Assembly: GCF_000259235.1 (NCBI RefSeq)
Contig: NC_017733.1
Coordinates: 1,116,001 to 1,180,000 of the forward strand
DNA length: 64,000 bases
Direction: 5' to 3'
Source of the DNA: Helicobacter pylori_CU
GTDB lineage: Bacteria; Campylobacterota; Campylobacteria; Campylobacterales; Helicobacteraceae
Part shown: in pieces, positions 54,673-63,114 of the stretch
Layout of the letters: every line of letters starts with the position of its first letter
How positions within the stretch are numbered: position 1 is the stretch's first letter
The notes under the pieces: generated by a model
Told to the model about the DNA's origin: nothing
What the model saw: only the letters and a program-made list of their open reading frames with translations
The model's database searches: none
Made by a program: the position numbers and the translations under genes

Positions 54673-54701
54673 CCCTTAAGGCTTTTAGCTTTAAGGGTTT
54701 T
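54673..54701 (+). terminator. Terminator of the aapA transcript
   Basis: CCCTTAA (54673-54679) pairs with TTAAGGG (54691-54697) around a GC...GC inner stem, followed by four T. It lies about 50 bases after the aapA stop and would end a toxin mRNA of roughly 215 bases. Confidence 0.6.
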
Positions 54702-54744
54702 CCTTTAAATTTTATCCTTAACTTATGGGGGGTAACAAAAAAGG

Positions 54745-55446
54745 CTAACTCATCATCTCTAAAGCCAGAATTATCATGTTATCAAAGCTTTCTATTCTTT
54801 CTTTAGGGCTTAAGGCTTCTTTAGTGATTAAGTGATCTGAGACAGAGCATAAGCATAAAGCCTTAGCGTTTAGTTCCATCGCCGTGGCGTATAACCCTGC
54901 CGCTTCCATTTCAATAGCCAAGTGGTTGTATTGGGCCATCAAATCAAAAACATGCGTTTCAAACGAATAGAAAAAATCGCTTGAAAAAATATTACCCACT
55001 TTCAAATCAATACCCAAACGCTTTGCTGTTTGATACGCTCTTAAACTCAATTCAAAATCAGGCGTTGCGCTCAAATCGTGGTTTAAAAAACGCACCCGAT
55101 TGGTTTTAGAATCCGTTGAAGCTCCAGTGGCCATGACAATGTCTTTCAAGCCGACTTTTGGGCTAATCGCCCCGCAAGTGCCAATCCTTAAAAGCTCTTT
55201 AACCTGATAGGTTTTAATGAGTTCGGTTACATAAATCGTGCATGACGCAATGCCCATGCCATGCCCCATTAAAGAAATCCCCTTACCCTTATACTTCCCG
55301 CTAAAGCCTAGCATGTTACGCACATTCGTGATCTCTTTAGCGTCTTGTAAGAATTTTTTTGCAATGTAGCTCACCCTTAAGGGATCGCCGCATAAAAGGC
55401 ATTGAGGATAAAAGTCGCCGATTTTAGCGTTGATGTGAGGGGTCAT
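54745..55446 (-). CDS. deoD: Purine nucleoside phosphorylase DeoD
   Basis: 233 residues. Short N-terminus with HINAKIGDFYPQCLLCGDPLRVSYIAKKFL and GMGIASCTIYVTEL, then LLRIGTCGAISPKVGLKDIVMATGAS and AIEMEAAGLYATAMEL, the PNP/UDP family blocks; the C-terminal acid residue lies in LCSVSDHL. It cleaves purine nucleosides with phosphate. The ATG overlaps the end of deoB by four bases (ATGA), so the two are coupled. Confidence 0.93.
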   Translation of the reverse strand: MTPHINAKIGDFYPQCLLCGDPLRVSYIAKKFLQDAKEITNVRNMLGFSGKYKGKGISLMGHGMGIASCTIYVTELIKTYQVKELLRIGTCGAISPKVGLKDIVMATGASTDSKTNRVRFLNHDLSATPDFELSLRAYQTAKRLGIDLKVGNIFSSDFFYSFETHVFDLMAQYNHLAIEMEAAGLYATAMELNAKALCLCSVSDHLITKEALSPKERIESFDNMIILALEMMS

Positions 55447-56684
55447 GGTTGTCCTTTAAATTTTAGTAAGTTTTTGCCATAATCTAGGGGGCTTAATCCC
55501 AAAAAGTGAGCGATGCTTTGCCCAATATCCGCAAACGACTCGCTCTTGCCTAAAAAGGCTGGTTGTAAATCCTTGTGATAGAACAAAACAGGAATGTATT
55601 CTCGTGTGTGATCGGTACCTTTAAAGCTAGGATCGCACCCATGATCGGCGCAAAGAATGAGCAAATCGTTTTCCCTTAAATTGTCTAAAACCTCTTTTAA
55701 ACGCGTATCAAAATACTCTAAAGCGTTAGCATACCCGCTAATATCGCGCCGATGCCCATAATCGCTATCAAAATGCACAAAATTCGTAAAAATCAAGCTG
55801 TTGTTTGGGGCGTTTTTGACTCGCTCTAAAGTAACATCGCATAGCTCCATCAAACTACCGGCTTTGAACTTTTGAGTGATCCCCACATGAGCGTAAATAT
55901 CAGCAATTTTCCCAATGCTGATGACTTCGCCTTGCTTTTCTTCAATGAATGTTTCAAAAAGCAATTTTTTATGGGGCTTTATCGCATAGTCTTTGCGATT
56001 GGCGGTGCGCTTGAAATTATCTCTATTGGTGCCAATAAAAGGGCGTGCGATCACTCTAGCGATCTTTAAAGGCTCTAGAATTTGAAACGCTTCTTCACAA
56101 AGAGCGTATAAATTATCCAGCCCAAACTTTTCTTCATGCGCAGCGATTTGAAACACCGAATCCGCTGAAGTGTAAAAAATGGGGTATAAAGTTTCTAAAT
56201 GCTTTTCGCCTAAATCTTTAATGATTTCAGTCCCTGATGCGTGGCAATTCCCTAAATAGCCCTTAATCTTAGTTTTGTGCATGATTTCATCTAAAATTTC
56301 TTTAGGAAACGAATGGGTTTTGTCTTTAAAATACCCCCATTCAAAAAGAACGGGCGCGCCCATCATCTCCCAATGCCCAGAAATCGTATCTTTAGCGCTA
56401 GAAAGTTCTTGCGCATAAGCGTAAGCCCCTATTAGATTGGGTTGTGGTTGGAAACCCAAAGGCAATTCGTTTGCGGCTTTTAAAGTGCTCAAGCCTAAAC
56501 CCAAACCCTCTAAATTGGGCAGTTTCAAAGCCCCATTGCGATCGTTAGAATTAGCCAAGTTATTAAAACAAGCCTTAGCGATATTGCCTAAAGTGTTCGC
56601 CCCCAAATCGCCAAAATCCTTAGCGTCTTCACTAGCCCCTATACCAAAAGAATCCAATAATAAGATTACCACTCTTTTTTGCAT
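55443..56684 (-). CDS. deoB: Phosphopentomutase DeoB
   Basis: 413 residues, alkaline phosphatase superfamily. The N-terminus VVILLLDSFGIGASEDAKDFGDLGANTLGNIA carries the metal-binding Asp and nucleophile Thr, with DTISGHWEMMG, ILCADHGCDPSFKGTDHTREYIPVL and GDHT-like residues for the second metal site. It interconverts ribose-1-phosphate and ribose-5-phosphate, taking nucleoside sugars into the pentose pathway. It follows nupC. Confidence 0.95.
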   Translation of the reverse strand: MQKRVVILLLDSFGIGASEDAKDFGDLGANTLGNIAKACFNNLANSNDRNGALKLPNLEGLGLGLSTLKAANELPLGFQPQPNLIGAYAYAQELSSAKDTISGHWEMMGAPVLFEWGYFKDKTHSFPKEILDEIMHKTKIKGYLGNCHASGTEIIKDLGEKHLETLYPIFYTSADSVFQIAAHEEKFGLDNLYALCEEAFQILEPLKIARVIARPFIGTNRDNFKRTANRKDYAIKPHKKLLFETFIEEKQGEVISIGKIADIYAHVGITQKFKAGSLMELCDVTLERVKNAPNNSLIFTNFVHFDSDYGHRRDISGYANALEYFDTRLKEVLDNLRENDLLILCADHGCDPSFKGTDHTREYIPVLFYHKDLQPAFLGKSESFADIGQSIAHFLGLSPLDYGKNLLKFKGQP

Positions 56685-56695
56685 GCCTTATCCTT

Positions 56696-57958
56696 TTAAT
56701 TGGCGCTTAACCCTATAAATAACCCGGCGATAGTCGCGCTCATGAAATTAGAAAGCGTGCCTACAAGCACCGCTTTTAAAGCAAGCCTGGCAATGAAATC
56801 TTTCTTTTTAGGCACTAAACTGCCAAGCCCTCCAATGAGCATGGCGACTGAGCTTAAGTTAGCGAATCCGCACAACGCAAAAGTAATGATCGCTTTGGTT
56901 TTCTCGCTCAAGATTAAAGGAGGGTTATCGCCCAAATAAGGCAATAATTGCATATAGCCCACAAATTCATTGAGCGCGATTTTAATGCCTATGATTTCCC
57001 CGGCAATCCCGGCCTGACTCCACGGAATGCCTAGCATAAAGGCTAAGGGTTTTAAGAGTGTGCCTAAAATCAACCCTAAAGACAAATGCTCCATGCCTAA
57101 AAACCCCCCTACAACCCCTAAAAGCCCGTTAATGAGCGCGAGCATCCCCACAAAGGCTAAAAGCATCGCTCCCACATGCAAGGCTAAATTTAGCCCTGTG
57201 CTTGCCCCATTAGCGATAGCTTCTATGGCATTGACATGCTTTTCTACCGAAACATCTGCATGGCTAGAAATGGTTTCGTTTTGCGGGTAAATGATTTTAG
57301 CGAACAACAACCCCCCAGGAGCGGACATAAACGATGCGGCTATTAAATAAGGCAAAGGAATGCCCATGCTCGCATACCCGGCTAACACAGGCCCCGCAAC
57401 GCTAGCCATGCCCACGCACATGACCGCAAAAATCTCTGAATCGCTCATGCTTTTCAAATAAGGTTTAATGACTAGGGGTGCTTCGGTGTGCGCTACAAAA
57501 ATATTAGCCGCTGCACTCATGCTTTCTGCTTTAGAAGTGCCTAAGCATTTTTGCAACGCCCCACCAATGAGATTGATAAACAAAGGCATGATTTTTAAAT
57601 AATATAGAAGTGAAATCAAGCTAGCAAAAAAGATAATAATCGCTAAAACGTTGATCGCAAAGATAAAGCCTCCTATCCCTTGATCGCCTTTAGCGTTTGG
57701 AGCGAGATTGCCAAACAAGAAACGCACCCCCTCATAGCCGTAAGAAATCACGCTTTGTATGCCGCTGGCTAAGCCTTGCAACATTTCCCTACCCAAAGGC
57801 ACATATAAAGCCAACGCCCCTAAAGCCACCTGAATCACAAAGGCGCTGACAATCGTGCGATAATTTATAGCCCTTTTATTGCTAGAAAACACCCAAGCAA
57901 TAAGAAAAAGCACCGCCATCCCTACAACACTAAAAAGAGAGCTAAAAATCATCGTCAA
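56696..57958 (-). CDS. nupC: Concentrative nucleoside transporter NupC
   Basis: 420 residues, about ten membrane segments. GDQGIGGFIFAINVLAIIIFFASLISLLYYLKIM, then SAAANIFVAHTEAPLVIKPYL and FVGYMQLLPYLGDNPPLILSEKTKAIITFALCGFANLSSVAMLIGGLG, are signature blocks of the CNT family. It imports nucleosides with a cation. It is first of the nupC-deoB-deoD unit, which together import and degrade nucleosides. Confidence 0.94.
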   Translation of the reverse strand: MTMIFSSLFSVVGMAVLFLIAWVFSSNKRAINYRTIVSAFVIQVALGALALYVPLGREMLQGLASGIQSVISYGYEGVRFLFGNLAPNAKGDQGIGGFIFAINVLAIIIFFASLISLLYYLKIMPLFINLIGGALQKCLGTSKAESMSAAANIFVAHTEAPLVIKPYLKSMSDSEIFAVMCVGMASVAGPVLAGYASMGIPLPYLIAASFMSAPGGLLFAKIIYPQNETISSHADVSVEKHVNAIEAIANGASTGLNLALHVGAMLLAFVGMLALINGLLGVVGGFLGMEHLSLGLILGTLLKPLAFMLGIPWSQAGIAGEIIGIKIALNEFVGYMQLLPYLGDNPPLILSEKTKAIITFALCGFANLSSVAMLIGGLGSLVPKKKDFIARLALKAVLVGTLSNFMSATIAGLFIGLSAN

Positions 57959-58057
57959 ATCCCTAATGTTAAGAAATTAAAAGATGCAACGCTATTGTAG
58001 TTCAGGTTTGCTAAAAAAAAGATTAAACGGATATTAAATGAAGATTAAATCAAATCA

Positions 58058-58135
58058 TGGTGTCAAGAGGGGGACTTGAACCCCCGACCTCCGGCTTATG
58101 AGACCAGCACTCTAAACCAGCTGAGCTACCTTGAC
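58058..58135 (-). tRNA. tRNA-Met (anticodon CAT)
   Basis: On the minus strand the acceptor stem GTCAAGG (from 58135) pairs with TCTTGAC, followed by A and encoded CCA (58060-58058). The D arm GTAGCTCAGCTGG, anticodon loop CTCATAA (anticodon 58100-58098) and the T arm GGGGGTTCAAGTCCCCC are clear. The paired first base rules out initiator tRNA, which has an unpaired end. An elongator Met tRNA is likeliest; the lysidine-type tRNA-Ile(CAT) cannot be excluded by eye. Confidence 0.95.
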
Positions 58136-58268
58136 AAAAAAATAAAAGAATAAGATTATACAAAAAATTTTCTTAAAAATCCATTAAAATTACATTAAAC
58201 TTTTATTATCAATCCTATTTCCCTAAATTAATGATAAAAATTAGATATTTTCTTGTAAAATAACCCGC

Positions 58269-59600
58269 ATGTTTAAGAAAATTTTTCCATTAGCGTTAGT
58301 GTCGTCGTTGCGGTTTTTGGGGCTTTTTATTGTTTTGCCGGTCATTAGTTTGTATGCGGATAGTTTCCATTCAAGCAGTCCCTTACTCGTGGGGTTGGCT
58401 GTGGGCGGAGCGTATCTTACGCAAATTGTTTTTCAAACCCCCATGGGCATTCTTAGCGATAAGATAGGCCGTAAAGTGGTGGTTATGGTGTGCTTGTTGT
58501 TGTTTTTAGCTGGCTCGTTAGTGTGCTTTATAGCGAATGATATTGTTTGGCTCGTTATAGGGCGTTTCATTCAAGGCATGGGGGCTTTAGGGGGGGTTGT
58601 TAGCGCGATGGTGGCGGATGAAGTGAAAGAAGAAGAGCGCACCAAAGCGATGGCGATCATGGGAGCGTTTATTTTCATTAGCTTTACCATAAGCATGGCA
58701 ATAGGCCCTGGGGTTGTGGCGTTTTTGGGGGGGGCAAAATGGCTCTTCTTGCTCACGGCGATCTTAACCTTATTGAGTTTGTTGATGCTTTTAAAAGTCA
58801 AAGACGCCCCTAAAATTTCTTACCAAATCAAAAACGTAAAGGCTTACCAACCCAACTCTAAAGCCTTGTATCTTTTGTATCTAAGCTCTTTTTTTGAAAA
58901 AGCGTTCATGACGCTTATTTTTGTGCTGATCCCTTTAGCCTTAGTGAATGAATTTCATAAAGATGAAAGTTTTTTGATCTTGGTGTATGTGCCTGGAGCC
59001 TTATTAGGGGTCTTAAGCATGGGGATAGCGAGCGTTATGGCTGAAAAATATAATAAGCCTAAGGGGGTGATGCTTTCTGGCGTGTTGTTGTTTATTGTGA
59101 GTTATTTGTGCTTGTTTTTAGCCGACTCTAGCTTTTTAGGGAAATATTTATGGCTCTTTATTCTTGGGGTGGCGTTTTTCTTTATTGGCTTTGCCACCTT
59201 AGAGCCTATCATGCAATCTTTAGCGTCTAAATTCGCTAAAGCAAACGAAAAAGGTAAGGTTTTAGGGCAATTCACCACTTTTGGCTATTTAGGGAGCTTT
59301 GTTGGGGGCGTGAGTGGGGGGTTAAGCTACCATCATTTAGGCGTTTCTAACACAAGCTTAATCGTTGTAGCTTTAGGGCTTATTTGGGGACTATCGCTCT
59401 TTTTACTCCATAACCCTTCCAAGCAAAAAAATGTCTATTTCCCCTTAGACGCTTATAATGAGGAACAATTTGAAACTTTAGGGGACAAAATCATTGAATG
59501 GTATGTTAATATTAGCGAAGAAATCATTATTGTGAAATATAATTCCGATCACATTAGCGAAGAAGAAATCATTCGCTTAGCGCGAAACTTTAGAAAATAA
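58269..59600 (+). CDS. MFS multidrug exporter
   Basis: 443 residues, 12 hydrophobic segments in the first 390. The N-terminal half has LVGLAVGGAYLTQIVFQTPMGILSDKIGRKVVVMVCL (MFS motif A, GxLsDrxGRk) and GRFIQGMGALGGVVSAMVADEV (motif C region typical of exporters). A soluble C-terminal tail of about 50 residues (QFETLGDKIIEWYVNISEEIIIVKYNS) is unusual but present in homologues. Substrate unknown. It is divergent from tRNA-Met. Confidence 0.88.
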   Translation: MFKKIFPLALVSSLRFLGLFIVLPVISLYADSFHSSSPLLVGLAVGGAYLTQIVFQTPMGILSDKIGRKVVVMVCLLLFLAGSLVCFIANDIVWLVIGRFIQGMGALGGVVSAMVADEVKEEERTKAMAIMGAFIFISFTISMAIGPGVVAFLGGAKWLFLLTAILTLLSLLMLLKVKDAPKISYQIKNVKAYQPNSKALYLLYLSSFFEKAFMTLIFVLIPLALVNEFHKDESFLILVYVPGALLGVLSMGIASVMAEKYNKPKGVMLSGVLLFIVSYLCLFLADSSFLGKYLWLFILGVAFFFIGFATLEPIMQSLASKFAKANEKGKVLGQFTTFGYLGSFVGGVSGGLSYHHLGVSNTSLIVVALGLIWGLSLFLLHNPSKQKNVYFPLDAYNEEQFETLGDKIIEWYVNISEEIIIVKYNSDHISEEEIIRLARNFRK

Positions 59601-59618
59601 AACAATTAAGGATCAAAA

Positions 59619-60380
59619 ATGGCCTATGAAATTTCCAAAAAAGTCTTACACATTGTAGGCAAGACCAACGCCACTTACAAACTCATAGAAGAAGGCGATA
59701 AAATCTTATTAGGATTGAGTGGGGGTAAGGATTCTATCATGCTCGCTTGCATCTTAGCCAGGATGCAAAAACATGCCCCTTTCAAATTTGATTTTAAAGC
59801 GGTTACCGTGCATTATGGTTTGGGCGAAGATTTGAAATGGTTGAGCGATTTGTGCCAAGAGCAAGGTATTGAGCATGAGATCATTTACACCCAAATCGCT
59901 GCCACGATCAACGAAAAACGCCGTGAAAAAAGCTCGTTTTGTTCGTTTTGTTCTCGTTTGAGGAGGGGGACTTTGTATTCTAAGGCTTTAGAAGAAGGCT
60001 ATAATAAAGTCGCTATCGCGCACCATTTAGATGATGCGGTGGAGAGCTTTTTTATGAATTTCACTTATAACGGGAGTTTGAGGAGCATGCCCCCCATTTA
60101 TAGGGCTGAAAACGGCTTATTGGTGATCCGCCCTTTGATTAAGGTTCGAGAAGCCAGCAGCATTCATTTTGTCACTTCTCAAAATATCCCGGTTGCTCCT
60201 GATTGCAACTGCCCAGCCAAGCAGCCCACCTCTGATAAGCCCCCTATCGCGCGATTAGCCACCAAAAATTTCTTAAAAGAAATGCAAAACTTGCACCCTC
60301 GTTTCTTTGACAGCTTAGAAAACGCATTCAACAATGTTCAAGCGAACAGCTTTAGCGACGCTAGATATTTAGACGCTTAA
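59619..60380 (+). CDS. ttcA: tRNA 2-thiocytidine synthetase TtcA
   Basis: 253 residues, N-type PP-loop ATPase. PP-loop LSGGKDSIML lies at residues 33-42. The CSFCSR pair and downstream CNC cysteines coordinate an iron-sulfur cluster (SSFCSFCSRLRRG, and PDCNCPAKQPTSDKP), with AIAHHLDDAVESFFMN as the HHLDD motif. TtcA thiolates cytidine 32 in tRNA. It is 18 bases after the MFS gene and ends at a terminator. Confidence 0.93.
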   Translation: MAYEISKKVLHIVGKTNATYKLIEEGDKILLGLSGGKDSIMLACILARMQKHAPFKFDFKAVTVHYGLGEDLKWLSDLCQEQGIEHEIIYTQIAATINEKRREKSSFCSFCSRLRRGTLYSKALEEGYNKVAIAHHLDDAVESFFMNFTYNGSLRSMPPIYRAENGLLVIRPLIKVREASSIHFVTSQNIPVAPDCNCPAKQPTSDKPPIARLATKNFLKEMQNLHPRFFDSLENAFNNVQANSFSDARYLDA

Positions 60381-60400
60381 GCTTTCATTTAAGCTTTTTT
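60375..60400 (+). terminator. Terminator of ttcA
   Basis: GCTTAA (60375-60380, including the stop codon) pairs with TTAAGC (60389-60394), followed by six T. It overlaps the last codons of the convergent antiporter gene. Confidence 0.7.
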
Positions 60401-61540
60401 GTTGAGTATTTTGATCGCAATCGTGAATAATACCCCTTCAAAAATAGCCGCCATGAGCAACGCGTAGTAGGTGTTTTGTGAGATCGCTTGCGCTTTTAAG
60501 CCTACCGCTGCGGTGGTTACTAAAAAAGTTAAAGGCATAGAAGCCCCTAAAGCAAATGAAAATAAATGCTTAGCCTCTTTAAAGTATTTGCGCCACAATA
60601 AGGTTGAAGTGATCAAGTGCAAACTCAACATCGCTATGACAATCAATATCCCTTGGAGAATCAAATGCGGGTTTAAAAACACTAATTTTAAGTCTAAAGT
60701 AGAGCCTACATGGATGAAAAACAAAGGCACAAAAAACCCAAAACCCACATCATTAAGCTTGTGGATCAATTCTGATTTATGAGGGAAAAAAGTAGAAACG
60801 ACTAACCCTGCTAGAAACGCCCCTAAAACCATTTCTATTTTGAGCCACACCACGATCGCAACCAAGGAAAAAAAGAGCATGAGCGAAAAACGCACATCTT
60901 GGTTAAACTGACTGCTTTTAGGCATCACAAAAAGCTTTAAATGCGGGAACCACCAAAACAAAGTCTTAAAGATTTGAAACGCCACGATAATTAAGATTAA
61001 AAAAACAATGAGAATGCCTAAATCTTTAATCAAATCCATGCCCAAACCATGCGAATACACCCCATCCACGACCACCAAACCAAAAATGCTTAACAATTCC
61101 CCAATAACGCCCACTTTTAAAACCAAATCAAGCCACAAAATCTCTTTACGATAATCTTTGACTAAAGTCATGATCATGCCCAAACTGATAATAGGGAAAA
61201 TCACCATAAAAATAGGCTCTAAATTAAGGCTAAAAGTAAGGATGAACGAAAGCGTGTATAAAATCAACAGATAAGCAAAAATGCGTTTTAAAAGAGAAAC
61301 CCCTAATTTTTTAAACAAATAAATTTCTACTTCCAAACCGCATAAAAACATTAAAAATAAAAAGCCAATTTCGGACATGATTTCAAAGCCCTTAGTAGGC
61401 TCAATAAAACCCACATACGCCCCAACAGACCCAAATAAAATCTCCACGACCGTGATGGGCAAACGAGAGATTCTAGACATATAGGGAGCCATCACAATTA
61501 AAAGCATGATGAGCGCGAAAGTGAAAAATTCTGCATGCAT
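60389..61540 (-). CDS. CPA2-family cation/proton antiporter
   Basis: 383 residues, 11-12 membrane segments. It shows RLPITVVEILFGSVGAYVGFI, GFLFLMFLCGLEVEIYLFKKLG, LGAFLAGLVVSTFFP and VGFGFFVPLFFIHVGSTLDLKLVF, which are the KefB/NapA-like Na+/H+ exchanger blocks. There is no C-terminal TrkA-N domain, so it resembles NapA-type antiporters, not KefB/C. It may regulate pH or sodium. Confidence 0.87.
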   Translation of the reverse strand: MHAEFFTFALIMLLIVMAPYMSRISRLPITVVEILFGSVGAYVGFIEPTKGFEIMSEIGFLFLMFLCGLEVEIYLFKKLGVSLLKRIFAYLLILYTLSFILTFSLNLEPIFMVIFPIISLGMIMTLVKDYRKEILWLDLVLKVGVIGELLSIFGLVVVDGVYSHGLGMDLIKDLGILIVFLILIIVAFQIFKTLFWWFPHLKLFVMPKSSQFNQDVRFSLMLFFSLVAIVVWLKIEMVLGAFLAGLVVSTFFPHKSELIHKLNDVGFGFFVPLFFIHVGSTLDLKLVFLNPHLILQGILIVIAMLSLHLITSTLLWRKYFKEAKHLFSFALGASMPLTFLVTTAAVGLKAQAISQNTYYALLMAAIFEGVLFTIAIKILNKKA

Positions 61541-61565
61541 GTCTTAATTTTACCTTATTTATTGG

Positions 61566-62945
61566 TTAAGTTTTCAAAGCGATAGGGTTTTTCTCTTTAT
61601 AAGTGGTAAAAACCCTTTTTTTGATTTCATAATAAGTTACCCCTAACGCTACTAAAAACGCTAAAAATTGCGCGATAGGGTAAGTTACCCAAACGCCATT
61701 AATCCCATAGAAATGACTTAAAATCGGCAATAAAATAACGATAAACCCCAGCGTGTGCGAAAGGGTGATGATAAACGAACTTTTGGTGCGTTGGATGGAT
61801 TGGAAAAACACCGCGCACAACAAAGTCATGCCTAAAAAAACATAGCCAACATAATAAATATTCATCGCTCTTTTAGTCTCTTGCATAAAAAGGGGGTCTT
61901 GTTCGCTTGGCTGCAAATAAAGCTTGATTAAAAATTCATCTAAGAAATAATAAGCGCCATAGAAAACAATCCCTATACAAAACGCTGCTTTCAAACCAAA
62001 AACAAACACCTCTTTCACGCGCTCTAAATTTCTAGCCCCATAGCTAAAGCTCGCAATCGGTTGGATGCCTTGAGAAATCGCAAATAAAGTCGTAAAAAAG
62101 ATAATCGCATTATACATAACGATCCCATACATGCTCACAAACCTTTCCCCAGCCGTGTGCATGATAGCGGTATTAAACAATAAAATCATAATAGAAGCGC
62201 TAAATTCTGCCGTGCTTTGAGGCACGCCGCTTTTAGCTGAAGAAATGACTGAAGACAAGGAAAATCGTTTGATAAAATACAATTGCCCTTTTTTAAACCA
62301 AAAATGCTGCATTAAGACTAAAACCCCTATCGCATGCCCTATCACGGTGGCTATCGCGCTGCCTTGAACCCCCACTTCCAAAACAAAAATAAACAAGTAA
62401 TTGAAAAAGATATTCGCTAACGAGCCAATCAGCATCGCTACCATCGCTAAAATGGGGCGTTTGTCATTCACCACAAAAATATCCGCTAAAGGGTGGAGGA
62501 CCATAAAAACCGTGCCCATTAAAATGATTTCAATGTAGCGTTTGGACATGCTCAATAAAGCGTCATTGCTCCCAAAAAAACGCGCGATAGTTTCACTAAA
62601 AGGCAATAACGCCATGCTCAAAACAAAGGCGCTTAGAGCGACAAAATAAAACACGCTGCTAAACACAAGCCTAGCCCTATGGGTTTTATTTTGACCCAAA
62701 AAATACCCCACAATGCTCGCTGCCCCAAAACCAAAAAGCAATTCATACGCAATGAGTCCTGGAAAAATAGGCCATGCGATATTGACCGCAGCGATAGCTT
62801 CTTTACCCAGTTTTTTGCCCACAAACATGCCATCTACCATAGAGTAAGTGGAAAGTGAGATCATAGAAAAAGCTAAAGGGATGAAGTAATAAAAAAAGAG
62901 CTTCCTAATAGAATCTTTATGCAAATCAATCTTTTTTTTGAGCAT
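61566..62945 (-). CDS. MATE family exporter
   Basis: 459 residues, 12 hydrophobic segments. FYYFIPLAFSMISLSTYSMVDGMFVGKKLGKEAIAAVNIAWPIF is the MATE N-terminal block, and the second half begins SKSGVPQSTAEFSASIMILLFN (repeated family half). MATE proteins export drugs and cationic compounds using Na+ or H+. A second of these occurs in the species; specificity is not readable here. It lies 25 bases before the antiporter gene. Confidence 0.9.
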   Translation of the reverse strand: MLKKKIDLHKDSIRKLFFYYFIPLAFSMISLSTYSMVDGMFVGKKLGKEAIAAVNIAWPIFPGLIAYELLFGFGAASIVGYFLGQNKTHRARLVFSSVFYFVALSAFVLSMALLPFSETIARFFGSNDALLSMSKRYIEIILMGTVFMVLHPLADIFVVNDKRPILAMVAMLIGSLANIFFNYLFIFVLEVGVQGSAIATVIGHAIGVLVLMQHFWFKKGQLYFIKRFSLSSVISSAKSGVPQSTAEFSASIMILLFNTAIMHTAGERFVSMYGIVMYNAIIFFTTLFAISQGIQPIASFSYGARNLERVKEVFVFGLKAAFCIGIVFYGAYYFLDEFLIKLYLQPSEQDPLFMQETKRAMNIYYVGYVFLGMTLLCAVFFQSIQRTKSSFIITLSHTLGFIVILLPILSHFYGINGVWVTYPIAQFLAFLVALGVTYYEIKKRVFTTYKEKNPIALKT

Positions 62946-63114
62946 TTAAACCACACACCGCTTAAAATTTATGACAAATTTTTCTATTTTAACATAAAAA
63001 GAGAGACAATCTATCCGTTAGTGCAGTTGGATTCAAGCCGTATCATTAAATTTTAAAAATGGTTTTTAACGCAAAAGGGATTTTCCTTTATTGGGCTAAT
63101 CCTTTTAACGCTCT

